64,000 bases of DNA, from assembly GCA_047967505.1 (NCBI GenBank), contig CM106539.1; one strand, given 5' to 3'. The notes beneath the pieces are model-generated. The model ran no database searches. It was given only the letters and a program-made list of their open reading frames with translations, and was not told the origin of the DNA. The DNA comes from Dipteris shenzhenensis (lineage: Eukaryota > Polypodiophyta > Polypodiopsida > Gleicheniales). Position numbers and translations under genes: made by a program. The first letter of the stretch is position 1; each line of letters begins with the position of its first letter. This document shows positions 1-10,690 of this stretch, in pieces.

Positions 1-840
1 TCTCAAATGAGTTTGCAAGGTTCTTGCAGGGGAGCATGGTATAAAGCAGCAATATTCATGCAGTCATACCCCACAGCAAAATGGAATTGCAGAAAGGAAA
101 AACAGGCATATTGGAGAGGTATCTCGGGCTATGATAAATGAAAAATATCTACCAGATTATTATTGGGCTGAAGCAAATGCTACAGCAGTTTATATAATGA
201 ACAGGACTCCCACTGCAGCAATACATGGCATGACGCCAGAGGAGATGTATACTGGTAGCAAACCAGATATTTCTCATTTGAAAATTTTTGGTTGCATTGC
301 CTATGTCCATGTGCCAGATGAGTTGAGGTCTAAGTTGGATCCAAGAGCTGAGAAGTGCGTCTTTATTGGTTATTCTCTACAGCAGAAAGGGTATAGATGC
401 TATAACCCTTCTACTCGTAAGTTTACAGTGAGCAGAGATGTTGTTTTTGATGAGATGAGCAGCTGGTATAAACCAGTAAATGTGATGATTGATGTAGATG
501 CACAAAATGGTAATGCTGCACAGAATTCACAGCAGCAATCACAAAATATCAGTGGACCTGCAGTGTCGTCTAGCAGTGGTTCACATACTTTGCCATGGAC
601 AAGCAGATTGAGATCAAGAGAATCTCCTCAAAGCAATGCAGAGAGTGGTATGCAGGTATCACGAAAAGGAAAAGAGAAGGTAGATCAGCCCATGTTTGAT
701 GTGAATGCAGGTCACTCTTATGTGGATGGTGAATCCAGTGGCTCAGAGCAGAGCATTGATGATGAGTTGGGTATTCCTTCTATTGTTACACCTGGAGTAA
801 GGAAGACCAAAGATGTTTTGAGAGCACCTGGAAGTGAGCC
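1..840 (+). pseudogene. Copia A0 integrase, C-terminal half (partial, frameshifted)
   Basis: Integrase inserts the cDNA copy into the host chromosome. The visible part starts inside the DDE core: the catalytic glutamate lies in NGIAERKNR (Glu codon about 92-94), followed by the copia-typical stretch with YWAEA, MNRTP and HLKIFGC, then FIGY and the SRDVVFDE end of the core. A frame change near position 45 breaks the N-terminal side of this segment. After about residue 110 of the 251-residue reading frame comes a low-complexity linker rich in Ser and Gln. The linker joins the RT domain through another frame change near 840. The first two catalytic Asp residues are outside the window. The family assignment is certain; the length of the linker that belonged to the mature integrase is unknown. 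Confidence 0.9.
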
Positions 841-1888
841 ATTTTGCACAGGTCTACCAGGGTTAGGTATCCTGTGGATAGGCTGAAATATGATGGATTT
901 ACAGCCATTCACTATGCCTATATGGTCAAAGTGATACAGGAACCAGAACCCACTTCTTTTGAGCAAGCCATGGGAAATGAAAAATGGGAGAAAGCCATGG
1001 ATGAAGAAATGGATGCCTTGGATGCAAATGCTACATGGGAATTGGTGCCTTTGCCTAAAGACAAGAATGCAATTGACTATAAGTGGGTTTATAAGATCAA
1101 GCACAATGCAGATGGTTTTGTGAATAGATACAAGGCAAGATTAGTTGTCAAGGGGTATGCACAGACATATGGCATTGATTATGAAGAAACTTTCAGCCCG
1201 GTTGCAAGGATGGCAACCGTAAGAGCAGCCATTGCTATGGCCGCATCAAAGGGATGGTCTTTACATCAGATGGATGTAAAGAATGCCTTCTTGCATGGTG
1301 ATTTGCAAGAAGAGGTCTTTACGGAGCAGCTAGCAGGTTATGTTCATGCTATTCATCCTGAGTTTGTTTGCAGGTTAAAGAAAGCCTTGTATGGCTTGAA
1401 GCAAGCACCTAGAGCATGGTCTGACAAGATAGGACAGTATCTTGTCACTATTGGCTTTCAGATTTCCAAGGCAGATTTCTCACTCTATGTGAGAAAAACA
1501 GAGAAAGGGATTATGCTGCTTGTCATTTATGTTGATGATTTGAATCACAGGTGATAGTGATAAAGATATCCTTCATGTGAAAATGCTATTGAGGCAGAAG
1601 TTTGAGATGAAGGATTTGGGAGAGCTGTGTTATTTCTTGGGCATTGAGGTGATTAGATCACCAAGTGGGATACAGCTCTTGCAGAGGCAGTATGGATTGG
1701 ACATGCTGTCCAAATATGGGATGACAGGCTGTAAGCATATTTCAGTTCCTTTGGAGCAGAATGTGAAGCTGAGCGCAGATGCAGGTGAGCTTCTGGAAGA
1801 CCTTACTATGTACAAACGCATAGTAGGAAGTTTGATTTACATGACTATTACCAGGGCAGATTTGAGCTATGCGCTGTTGGGTTGGTAA
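841..1888 (+). pseudogene. Copia A0 reverse transcriptase
   Basis: RNA-dependent DNA polymerase domain of the Pol polyprotein. In order: WEKAMDEEMDAL, the WVYKIK and YKARLV(V)KGY blocks, QMDVKNAFLHG (first catalytic Asp), ALYGLKQAPRAW, and the active-site YVDD at 1528-1539. A frameshift directly after YVDD moves the reading frame; RT continues at 1577-1888 with FEMKDLGELCYFLGIEV and the RADLSYA thumb motif. Length and order match copia RT. The frameshift and the stop near 1888 make it non-functional. Cys has been replaced at some conserved positions, consistent with age. The RT reading frame opens at an ATG at 844, but this is inside a polyprotein, so no independent start is implied. Confidence 0.93.
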
Positions 1889-2527
1889 GTCAGTTTATGC
1901 AAGCTCCAAGGAAACCGCATTTGGATGCGGCTAGACGCATACTCAGGTATGTGAAGTCCACATTGCAGTATGGACTATTTTATGAGGCTGGGGTTCAGAT
2001 ATAGTTGCATGGATACACTGATGCTGATTGGGCTGGTAGTATTTCTGATAGACGATCTACCAGGATATGTGTTCTCTTTTGGGAGTACTGCAGTCACTTG
2101 GAGCAGCAAGAAACAGCCTACAGTTGCCTTGTCGAGCACAGAGGATGAGTACAGGGGTGCAGCAATGGCTGCATGTGAGGTAGCTTGGTTGCATAAGCTA
2201 CTCTATGATATGCATCAGTCTACAGATGGGCCAGTTGTCATTTATTGTGACAACATGAGCAGCATACACTTGGCAAAGGACCCAGTCTTTCATGCTAGAA
2301 CAAAGCACATTGAGGTGCATTATCACTATGTGCGGGAGAAGGTTTTACTAGGTCTTATTGATCTAGTTTATGTCAGCACAGAGGATCAGGTAGCTGACAT
2401 ATTCACGAAAGCATTGGGCGCAGAGAAGCTGCACAAGTTCAGAGACCTGCTTGGTGTGCAGGAATTGGGATTGAGCTCGAGGGGGAGTGTTGAGATATCG
2501 AGCTCCACTCGCGATATGCCAGGGTGA
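1889..2527 (+). pseudogene. Copia A0 RNase H
   Basis: RNase H removes the RNA strand during reverse transcription. Visible blocks: YTDADWAGSISDRRST around 2015-2055 (in a different frame from the downstream part), SSKKQPTVALSSTEDEY, then YCDNMSSIHLAKDPVFHARTKHIEVHYHYVREK and the C-terminal DIFTKAL. These are the standard copia RNase H landmarks. At least one frame change lies between the DADWAG block and the TWSSKKQP block. The last in-frame stop is at 2525-2527, inside the 3' LTR, so the ancestral protein probably overlapped the LTR start by about a dozen codons or the true stop is lost. Confidence 0.92.
2479..2487 (+). other. Polypurine tract of A0
   Basis: The purine run GAGGGGGAG abuts the TG of the 3' LTR, the usual site of plus-strand priming in copia elements. 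Confidence 0.85.
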
Positions 2528-2840
2528 CCGTTGTGTATTTATGTCACCAACTTGTTAGCTGGAGATGCGGTTGGTACACTGCCCATGAATAATAGCTAGA
2601 TGACAGCTATCCTTATCTACTCTAGTTTGTGGCTCAGTTAGTATGCCACCTTAGTTAGTTGAGTTTGGTTTGAGACCCACATATAGGGTTCTTCTATTTT
2701 CCTTGTACTTGAGTTCTTTTGGCTTTCACAACTAAGAAGAGGAAAACGGTTTTCAGCCTCCACCTTTGTGTGTATTCGCCCATTGTGTATGTGAGAAAGC
2801 TGCAAGTGAGACTCCTTCCCTCTCTCCCACTATCTTCACA
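2488..2840 (+). repeat. 3' LTR of copia family A (copy A0)
   Basis: 353 bp, TGTTGAGATATC...ATCTTCACA. Boundaries are set by the polypurine tract on the left and by alignment with the minus-strand copies at 34298-34649 and 35595-35947, where the CA end is followed by the tRNA-Met primer site or its remnant. Confidence 0.93.
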
Positions 2841-2842
2841 CT

Positions 2843-3289
2843 ATGTATCCACCACCTCCACCTCAAATGTATGGTCCTCCCTTAGATGCTTACTCTCAAC
2901 AAGGTGTATATTCTCACCCTTCGCCTCGAAGATTTCCCTAGCCTCGCCCACGAGCCCCCCTCCTTTCTACTCCCTCGGCCCCTCCAGCTAAAGAGACCCC
3001 TCCTACAAAAGAACCCAGAGTCAATAACCTAGCCAAGGCCTTAAATGATCTTCGGCTTGAGATGGTGGGCATCAGAAATCAAGCCAACCGCCCTCCAAGA
3101 GACTGAGCTAATGTTGTATGCTACGAGTTCCACCAAAAAGGTCATTATTGCACGGAATGTCCCAATATTCCAAGGGTGAATCTTCTAAGTGAATCTGGCA
3201 CTGAGGATTCTGATGTAGAGATCCTTGACCTCGGGACAAGAAGTCGTACCACCTTGAACCCCTCTCCAAATCGTGGACCAAGCCACCCC
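2843..3289 (+). pseudogene. Old retrotransposon gag remnant with degenerate zinc knuckle
   Basis: Reading from the ATG at 2843, the translation is proline-rich (MYPPPPPQMYGPP...), passes a stop near 2939, continues through PPTKEPRVNNLAKALNDL, and after another stop reaches CYEFHQKGHYCTEC at about 3119-3160. This fits a nucleocapsid CX2CX4HX4C knuckle in which the second Cys is now Phe. Family knowledge: Pro-rich linkers followed by a knuckle are typical of Ty3/gypsy Gag. The segment is bounded by the A0 LTR on the left and by a different LTR on the right, so it is an older layer of a nest. It is not clearly related to the chromovirus Gag at 5983-7255. It could instead be a copia Gag; the identification rests mainly on the knuckle. 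Confidence 0.6.
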
Positions 3290-3578
3290 TGTTGGGATAT
3301 CTCAAGGTGTATGCCCCAGGGACACCTTGGTTTCTATGTGTGTGTGCTAGAGGCATAGTTAGGTGTCCACAAGCACTGTTGGGTGGTGGTAGAAGCCACA
3401 TAGGATGATTGAGAGAATCTAGGAGCTGATTGAGGAGATGATTGTGGAGCTCAGAGGTCATCAATGATGTCAGTGATCATGTAAGAGGTGCCTACATAAG
3501 GACCTCACCTTTCTTCATTCAATAAGCAAGAATTCTGAGTTTGTGTTCACTCCATGCTTTCCTTTCAGTTTACCAACA
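3290..3578 (+). repeat. Orphan 5' LTR of element D
   Basis: 289 bp, TGTTGGGATATC...TTTACCAACA, directly followed by a tRNA-iMet primer site, so it is a 5' LTR. It contains a TATA-like CTACATAAGG stretch near 3490-3500. No partner LTR and no coding region follow; element D is truncated, probably by repeat R1 starting at 3670. Confidence 0.85.
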
Positions 3579-3592
3579 TGGTATCAGAGCCC
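3579..3592 (+). other. Primer binding site of element D (tRNA-iMet)
   Basis: TGGTATCAGAGCCC immediately after the LTR CA, complementary to the 3' end of plant initiator methionine tRNA. Confidence 0.88.
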
Positions 3593-3669
3593 TATGATCC
3601 TCCTTAAGCCCTAGTTAAGTGCCACATCATCATCATCATCTTCCTCACCTCCATCTTCCACCTTCCCCT

Positions 3670-4388
3670 CAAATAGATTATAATATTTATCTTCTCAAAT
3701 ATGGACCTAAACACCTTTTTTCCAACATCATGTCAACATAAATAACTTGTTTACATTTTGGAATTATATTTTCCTTAATAATAAATTAAAGTTTTCTTTT
3801 TCAAATATGGACCTTAAAAAATAATTTTTATCCTAGTTTATGCTTTATGGGATCCATTTTTAGGGTTTGGAATTTAGTAACCCTAAATCCATTTGTCTCT
3901 ATATAATCCAATGCTTCTATATTGGCATTTTCTTATTGTGAGTTAACAAATTCCTCTTAGTACTTATGTGTGGTCTTCACGAGGTCAGTCTCAACTTATT
4001 CTCCTAGAAGTGCATCTTTGTCTACACCATCTCACAACATTAGCTTCATAGCCCCAAACAACCCTCATTCTCTTTATATAACCAAGAAATTAGTTGTGGA
4101 AATGTGAATGTCTCCTTGTTCAAACATATTAGTAAGCTAGTAGGTCTTTTAGTGTCCTTATATGAACCATAATCTTTCATGGAGATTGAGCTGGGACAAG
4201 TAGTGCATCAATTTCAAAGCTGCCATAGAAGGTCTAATGTTTATTCTACTTACACTAGAGCTACATATGTTCCATTGTCACCTGCGATTCATTTAGTCAC
4301 ACATGTGCCTTCACCTTAAAGAGTTGAACATAGTGCATCCATTCCTCCCAAGGACCTTAGGGTGTGGAGGTTGTACATTGATAGAAGA
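3670..4388 (+). repeat. Dispersed repeat R, copy 1
   Basis: About 720 bp that recurs in inverted orientation at 27131-27846 with clear identity along the whole length. Shared landmarks include the GATCCATTTTTAGGGTTTGG stretch and the ATATAACCAAGAAATTAG stretch. No ORF, no recognised termini; AT-rich. It may be a non-autonomous element or part of a larger one. The 77 bp between the element D primer site and this repeat hold a (CAT)n-like run only. Confidence 0.8.
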
Positions 4389-4728
4389 TTATAGCTAGCG
4401 ACTACAACCATTCAAAATATAAAAGCTTACAACAGTGCATAATGAGAGCCTCAAATTGAATAAAAAGAGATTAAATAAATGTAATAAAAACTCAGCAATT
4501 GCTGAGAGCCTTAGAGGCCAAAAGATTACATCCAGCCATTGCTGAGAGCCTTGTCTAAGCAAGAGGGAATTTGTACAAATCAGTTTTTCGCTAGTCTAGC
4601 TTGTTGCATTAGAAATTTTTAGGGAGCCAAAGGAGGATACGATGGAGCCATGCACATTGCCAGGACTTAGATTACGGCCCCCCCTACAAGTAGAGAGTAC
4701 TCTGCTCTAAAAATATTGAGGCCTTCAT
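4389..4728. other. No recognisable feature
   Basis: AT-rich flank of the chromovirus. A 17-bp direct repeat ATTGCTGAGAGCCTT occurs at about 4497 and 4538; nothing else seen. Confidence 0.6.
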
Positions 4729-5105
4729 TGTTACGTCAACTATAATACCGTGTGACTACAGTATAAGGTGGGAAGCCAGAGGGCTTGGCAGCACTTGCAT
4801 TAATAGGGCCTAAAGGGCTTGGATCTAGGGGCATGCCTAGGCCTAGGCATTTATGAGGTGGTGCATAAGGAGTCCTAGAGAGGTCTATAAAGAGAGGAGT
4901 CCCTTGTGGGACATGTGGCACCAAAGCTGGAGGCCAAGTGGCAAGTGTTGAGCAAGGGGGAGGATTTTGGAAGGAGAGCTCCACATGGAAAATGGATGAG
5001 AAAAGGAACTGAAGGCAGTTCATGAGAGGCATCGGAGGAGCTCACGGAATCCATGGTTGGGAGGTAATCAAAGAAGAAGCCCTCTATGTCTGAGGTCTTG
5101 TTCCA
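4729..5105 (+). repeat. 5' LTR of chromovirus
   Basis: 377 bp, TGTTACGTCAAC...CTTGTTCCA, paired with 10876-11249. A TATA-type motif TATAAAG is at 4886-4892. The terminal CA is recognisable, and the primer site starts one base later. Confidence 0.93.
4886..4892 (+). promoter_or_regulatory. TATA-like box in chromovirus LTR
   Basis: TATAAAG inside a conserved CTATAAAGAGAGGAGTCCC context, also present in the 3' LTR and in the LTR of the second copy (near 19960). Its position in the middle of the LTR fits a U3/R promoter, but no start site can be read from the sequence. Confidence 0.5.
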
Positions 5106-5106
5106 T

Positions 5107-5119
5107 TGGTATCAGAGCC
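5107..5119 (+). other. Primer binding site of chromovirus (tRNA-iMet)
   Basis: TGGTATCAGAGCC, one base after the LTR, complementary to initiator Met tRNA. Confidence 0.9.
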
Positions 5120-5982
5120 AAAATCGAATGGATTGAGGAGCCTTTTGAGAGGTTGCCATGCGTAGTGATGATAGGAGGAGGAAGGTACTTGGAATCAGAG
5201 TTTGAGCCCCAAGGCAAGGCAACCTAGATAAAACGAGCTGCTGTTTTATCGATCTACATAGCCTAGTATACTTGTATACTATAGCGAAGAGTCTAGAGGT
5301 TTGCTTATACAAGTTCTGCCAACTTCTGTGAATTGGAATTGGCATTATAGAGCAGATCTGTGAATTGACTAAGAAAAGCCAGAACTGCCACCACAGTTAT
5401 CTTGGGAAGAGGCGCTCTAAAACATTTTCAAGTCCTGCCTTCGAAGTTTGCATGACACTGGAGTTTTATGGCCGATGGAGTTTATATGCATTGGAAAGGA
5501 GCCGTGATCCATCATTTGTACTGTTGTGAAGAAACCGTCATGGGTGTCACTGTGTCAATCTTGGCTGCCTTACTGTTGCTGCACTGTAGCGTGCCAATAC
5601 ATTAGAGTCTTAGACTCTCAGAGCCTTAGAGGAGTGAGATGATAGTCGACTAGTCAGAGTCAAGGGAAGGGAGTGCTGTGTACGTGCACAATGGAAGCCA
5701 TTCATTTGTTTGAGTACTGAGGAGAGCAAAGCAAGAAGAAAGTTGCACATGACATTCCTTCGTCAATTTTCATTTTGTCGTCCTTGCTTCTTATTGCCTA
5801 AGATTTGAAAAAAAAAGCCACGTCATTCAAAGGTTCCACAACCTTTGAAAAAGCCACCTCACTTTCCTTCTTTTATACCCCTCTCTAAAGTCATAAACCC
5901 CCCCTCTCTTTTCAAAGTCTTTTCACCCTGTTCTTCTTTCCCATCTCCTTAGCCTCACCAAACTCAAAGAAGAAGATCGAGG
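5120..5982 (+). other. Chromovirus 5' leader
   Basis: Untranslated leader between primer site and the Gag ATG. No ORF of note; a pyrimidine-rich run lies at about 5880-5960 before the start codon. Confidence 0.6.
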
Positions 5983-7255
5983 AATGGGTTCAAAAGTTCG
6001 AAGCAAAGAGCATAAAGAAGCAGGATCGGGAAGACAGATCAAGAATTTCAAGCATGAGAGGACATGTCACTTTGAAGACAAATCCAATGCCTCGAACAAA
6101 TATCAGGGAAGCGGGCACTACATTTTTTCTCTTTGACATAAAGCATTTTGCTTTACATTTTTTGGAAAATATACGTCTTTAAAATAACTCTTGAAAGGGA
6201 TAGTATTATTAGGAGGCCGAGGAAAGGGCTAGAAAGGGAAAAGCAATAGTTGGAGAGGAAACACATGAGGAGGTACAAACTGAAACGCAAGAGGATAATG
6301 TGAAAATGGAGGATATTTATTACGGTGATTATGGAATTCCGTATGCGGAATTCACTAAACTTGAAACTCGAATGCAAAATATAGAAACATAGTTAGGGGT
6401 TATCAGTGAAATATTAAAAACCCTAGTTGAAGCTATAACTAAGATAGTCGATTCTCAATCAGTATCTATTACTGAAAAATCACCGATTCCTCCTAATCAA
6501 GTTGAGAGGGCTACCTCTCGACTTAGAGAAACATCGAACATTCTTAAAGACTTAAAACTGCCGATTTTCAATGGGGAAGAAAAGGAGCATAATAAAGATG
6601 CAATTAATACATTCTTGCAAAAATGGCAAGACTTTCACCGACTCACGAATACACCTCCTAAAAATCAAGTTGTGGAAGCAAGTCTTTCCCTTGGAAATAA
6701 AGCCTATAAATGGTGGATGAGCCTCAGGGAGAGTGATAGAATTCCAAGATATTGGATTGAGTTTAAACAAGCCTTTGTAAAAGAGTTTTTACCAAAAAAT
6801 GAATTAGAAAGAGCATGGGAGGCTTGGGACAATTGCACTATGGGTAAAAACACTCTAGTCCAATACATAGCAAATTATAGGGAGGCAATCCTTAAGTTGA
6901 AGGGAATTGATGAATTCCAAAAGATAAGGGGTTTTATGAGAGATCTCAAAGACACAAGGTTGAGGTGAAAAGAAATTCTCCAAAAACCTTTGAGGAAGCC
7001 ATTAAGTATGCCCAAATATACGATGATACAACGGGGAAATTCAGAGTTGGAACTTCAAAGGAAACAGGTTTTGTTCCAAAGTTCAATAAATTTTCCAATT
7101 TGAAAAGGAAGGGGCACTTTAAGAAGGAGGTTCCTCAGGTACCACCTAAGAAACCCCAAACACAAAATTATCCTCTCTTGAAGAAAGAGGATTATGAAAG
7201 GGCCAGGCAAGAAAATCTTTGCTTCAAATGTTTGGGCAAAGATCATGCTTCCTAG
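5983..7255 (+). pseudogene. Chromovirus Gag
   Basis: Gag forms the virus-like particle and its knuckle binds the RNA genome. The ATG at 5983 opens a basic 50-residue segment ending at a stop (about 6135). The frame resumes with an acidic stretch (EEAEERARKGKAIV, EDIYYGDYG), another stop near 6390, and then the retrotransposon Gag core (LKLPIFNGEE, FLQKWQDFHR, AYKWWMSLR, WIEFKQAFVKEFLP). It continues after a stop near 6967 into TFEEAIKYAQIYDD and the knuckle CFKCLGKDHAS at about 7221-7253. The last Cys of CX2CX4HX4C is lost: a stop and then NYPKN follow. Three or more stops make it non-functional. The start choice is by position after the leader and context; the domain order is secure. Confidence 0.9.
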
Positions 7256-7714
7256 AACTATCCTAAAAATAAACCAACAGGAGCCAAAGCCCCAAATAGA
7301 CCTCCACAAAGACAAGTGCATGTGGTGTAGGTGTTGCCGCTTAATGGTACTGAAAAGTACATTGAGATAGAGGTCTATCATGAGGATAGCACCCACATGT
7401 GCTGTCTATCATCGATAATGCGATAGCCCACCTTTGATCCTTGTGATTTAATGAGGATGCATGGAAAACTTAAGGCACAAAGAGTAAGAGTGATGGTCGA
7501 TGATAGTGTAACACATAATTTCTTAAACTACTTGTTAGTTAAAAAATTCAAATTGCCTGAGAGTCCCAGTGCCCATAAATATGTGGTCTCTTTAGCGAAG
7601 GGTAGTGATAAAAAAGTTTGGGACACCATGGTATATGGTGTAGACATGGATATATTCAAGGCTATTAGGATGCCTTGGATTTCCAAATCATGCATCTCAA
7701 CCAAACAGATGTAG
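7256..7714 (+). pseudogene. Chromovirus aspartic protease
   Basis: The protease would cleave the Gag-Pol polyprotein. After a broken linker with a stop near 7328, the frame 7451-7714 reads KAQRVRVMVDDSVTHNFLN. The catalytic D-[ST]-G-A motif expected at this position (D-S-G-A-T-H-N-F in relatives) has become D-D-S-V-T-H-N-F, so the flap-side triad is destroyed. Downstream landmarks FKLPE, YVVSLAKG and MPWI agree with the family layout. The frame ends at a stop at 7712-7714, before the RT. Confidence 0.82.
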
Positions 7715-8800
7715 TGCTTGGTTGAGAATGGCTATATAGTCTTGGGCATAGTTTATAGAGGAGTTATCTTAATAACTCCATTATGTTTGAAAAAGAGGGT
7801 AGAGTCTTCCAGATTCAAGGAAAACATGATGTGCCTAACTCTCCTCTTATTTGTTCGATGGAATTGGAACGACTACTACAAGAAGAATGCGAGGTATATC
7901 TTTGTGAACTTACTTTTATTGGTGACTTTATGTCTTCTGCATAAAAAAGAAGTAATGTTGTTTTTGATAATGTTAAAAAGTATAAATCTCCTTTCAATGA
8001 TTTAATGTTTGAATTTACAGATGTTTTTCCGTCTGATTTACTTGATGGTTTACCTCTTGAGAGAGAAGTAGATCATAAAATAGATTTTATTCCTGGATCT
8101 ACCCCTGTTTGTAAACCCCCATATAGGCTTAGTCAAATGGAGGAACGTGAGGTCGAAAGACAATTAACGGAATATCTTAAGAAGGGTCAAATCCAAACAA
8201 GTAGCTCACCTTGGTCTGCACTAGTTTTACTGGTAAAGAAAAAGGATGGTACTATGCGTTTATGTGCATAGATTACCACGCTCTAAATAAAATCACCATA
8301 AAAAATAAGTATCCTATGCCTCGCATTGATGAGCCCTTTTATCAATTGCAAGGGGCAAAATACTTTACTAAAATTGTTTTAAGATCATGATATCACCAAG
8401 TACGAATTAGGGAAGAGGATGTCCCTAAGACATCATTTCGTACTAGAGGTATGGGCATTATCAATTTAAAGTAATGCCATTTGGGTTAACAAATGCTCCA
8501 GCAACTTTCATGACACTTATGAATGTGTCTTAAGACCATATCTAGGGAAATTCGCTGTAGTATATCTAGATGATATCCTTATTTATAGTAAAACCAGGAA
8601 AAAGCATTTGGAACATTTGCGAAAAGTGTTTCAACTACTTAGGGATAATTCACTCTTTGCTAAAGAATCCAAATGTGAATTATTTGCAAAAGAAGTAAAA
8701 TACTTGGGACATATAATATCCCAAGAAGGGGTACTTATGGACCCTGACAAAGTAAGGGCCATATTGGGATGGCCACATCCTACAAACCTAGAAGAATTAT
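7715..8800 (+). pseudogene. Chromovirus reverse transcriptase
   Basis: The frame 8005-8271 reads FTDVFPSDLLDGLPLEREVDHKIDFIPG, then [28 protein letters not shown], ending at a stop where relatives have the Asp of CVDYRALN. Further pieces follow in shifted frames: [26 protein letters not shown] and the active site YLDD at 8563-8574. After another frame change (8608-8800) come HLRKVFQLLRDN, SKCELFAKEVKYLGHIIS and VRAILGWPHPTNLEEL. All expected RT blocks are present in order. The catalytic YLDD is kept, but at least five lesions break the frame. The section 7715-8004 is the degenerate link between protease and RT. Confidence 0.92.
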
Positions 8801-9342
8801 AGATATTCTAAGGTTTGTCAGGATTCTATAGGAGATTCATCCAAGATTATGCTAGGATTGCTATTCCGATGACAAACTAGCTTAAAGAGAAGGGAAGTAC
8901 CTTCATATGGGATGAACCTCAAAAGAGAAGTTTTGAAAAATTAAAGGTAGCTATAGCGGCAGCTCCTATCTTAAAAGTATTGGATCCTAATGAACCATTC
9001 GTGGTTGAGATAGATGCCAATGATTTTGCTGTTGGGGCAGTACTTATACAAAAAGGTTGACCAGTGGCTTTTGAAAGCAAAAAGTTAGATCGCACCCAAT
9101 GAAATTACTCGGCATATGAGAAGGAACTATATGCCATAGTCTATGCTTTAAAAAAGTGGAGGCACTATTTATATGGTGCAAAATTTGAGATCATCTTTGA
9201 TCAGGAGAGCATTAAGTGGATTTTTAATCAGCCAGAGCTTAAAGGTAGAAAAGCCAGATGGGCTGAGTTAATGCAAGAGTTTGATATACAATTGACATAT
9301 AGGAAAGGGAAGTTCAATGTGGTAGCAGACTCTCTTAACTGA
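8801..9342 (+). pseudogene. Chromovirus RNase H
   Basis: In one main frame with several stops: LSGFYRRFIQDYARIA (RT-RNase H connection), FEKLKVAIAAAPIL, then the RNase H core with VVEIDANDFAVGAVL (first acidic residue), SAYEKELYAIVYALKKWRHYL (catalytic Glu) and KWIFNQPELKGRKARWAE, LTYRKGKFNVVADSLN. Relatives have DH in F-x-I-x-x-D-H-x-S; here it is FEIIFDQES, with His to Gln. Stops occur near 8812, 8878, 9059, 9101 and 9340. Confidence 0.9.
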
Positions 9343-10690
9343 ATGCCAATTGTTAATGAATTGAGTTTTACTCAATTTCAAAATGATTTCCTAGAGTCCT
9401 TAAATGGGAAATGTGAGTTTGATTCTCACTTCTTTGAAATATGGAAAGCAATTAAAAATAGGGCTCCAACTAACTGAGAGGCTTTCACTGAGGACTCGCA
9501 TGGAAATGGCGACACACCACAGGTTGGTGATAAAGGACTCAAGTGGAAAATATATACTATAGACGATGGCTACTTGCTCTACAAGGGTAGTGTATGTGTC
9601 CCGGAAGATAATGACATTAGGCACCAAATCCTTTTTGAATGTCATAATAGTCCGAGTGCTGGACACCCGGGAATTCAAAAGACACATGCACTTCTGAAAA
9701 GACAATTCTTTTGGCCTAGAATAGGTAAGAACGTCCAAGATTATGTATTGAAGTGCCAAAAATGCTAGATCAATAAGGTTGAATGCCTTAAGGTAGGAGG
9801 TCTCCTACACCCATTGGAGATTCCATCTTGCAAATGGGAAATCATCTCCATGGATTTCATTGTGGGACTACTTAGGACAGAGGGGGGGCACAACTCTGTG
9901 CGGGTAATTGTGGATCAATTGACCAAGATGGCTCATTTTATTCCTATCAATGAAGATGTTAAAACTCCAGAATTAGCTAGGCTATATGTGGAGCATATTT
10001 ATAGACTATATGGGCTACCAACCGGTATTGTTAGGATTGGGATAGCAAATTTAATAGCCATTTTTGGAGGGTTGTGTTCCAGAGAGTGATGGTCAAACTA
10101 AAAGGGTCAATCAGATCATTGAGGATATGCTTCGAGCATATATAAGTAAACGGCACACTAATTGGGAATAGTATTTGCCCATATTAGAATTTGTATTTAA
10201 TAGTGCCAAACATTCAGCTACAGGTTTCAGTCCATTCATGATGATGTATGGATTTCACCCAAGAGCCCCAATGACAGTGGGAGTTGAAAAAGAGAAGGTT
10301 CAAGCGGCCAAAGACTTTCTTGAGGATATGAATCAAATGCTTAAGTTAGTTAAAGATAGCATAAGAAGAGCTCAAGATAGAGCAAGAAGTTATGCAAACC
10401 ACCACCGTAGAAAGTTGGAGTTTGAAGTAAATGAGAAAGTCTATCTTAAGGTACCCGAATCTTCAGAATCTCTAAAGACAAGTAAATGTCCGAAGTTGTC
10501 TCCTAGGTATTGTGGACCGTTCACAATACCTAAGAGGATCGGAGAAATTGCTTACAAAATAGCTTTACTTGAGGGATGTAGAGTACATCCAGTTTTTCAT
10601 GTTAGTAGACTAAAAAGAAAATTAGGATATGATGATAATCTTATTGGAAATGAAGCCCTAGTTGAACTCATTGAACTTGCATCTTTACCA
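9343..10690 (+). pseudogene. Chromovirus integrase
   Basis: The HHCC zinc-binding module is readable at about 9645-9768: ECHNSPSAGHPG, THALLKRQFFWPRI, CQKC, then a stop. The catalytic core opens with WEIISMDFIVGL (first Asp) at about 9836 and IVDQLTKMAHFIP. Between about 10030 and 10090 the sequence that should carry the second catalytic Asp and the TAYHPQTDGQTER block is scrambled or deleted (only SDGQT remnants, out of frame). The C-terminal region resumes at 10175 (LEFVFNSAKHSATGFSPFMMMYG) and continues through YLKVPESSES, SPRYCGPFTI and HPVFHVSRLKRKLG. The core deletion alone would abolish activity. Confidence 0.9.

Larger units (their letters stand above)
1..2840 (+). mobile_element. Ty1/copia retrotransposon family A, copy A0 (3' part)
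   Basis: Seen: integrase end, reverse transcriptase, RNase H, polypurine tract and 3' LTR in the copia order (IN before RT). The 5' LTR, gag and protease lie left of the window. The same LTR recurs on the minus strand at 34298-34649 and 35595-35947, which defines the family. The element interrupts an older gag remnant that resumes directly after the LTR. Frameshifts in all three domains show it is dead. Confidence 0.93.

Noticed and set aside
3579-3592. tRNA gene at the TGGTATCAGAGC sites (several places)
   Set aside because: Only the 12-14 bases complementary to the tRNA 3' end are present, always next to an LTR; these are primer sites.
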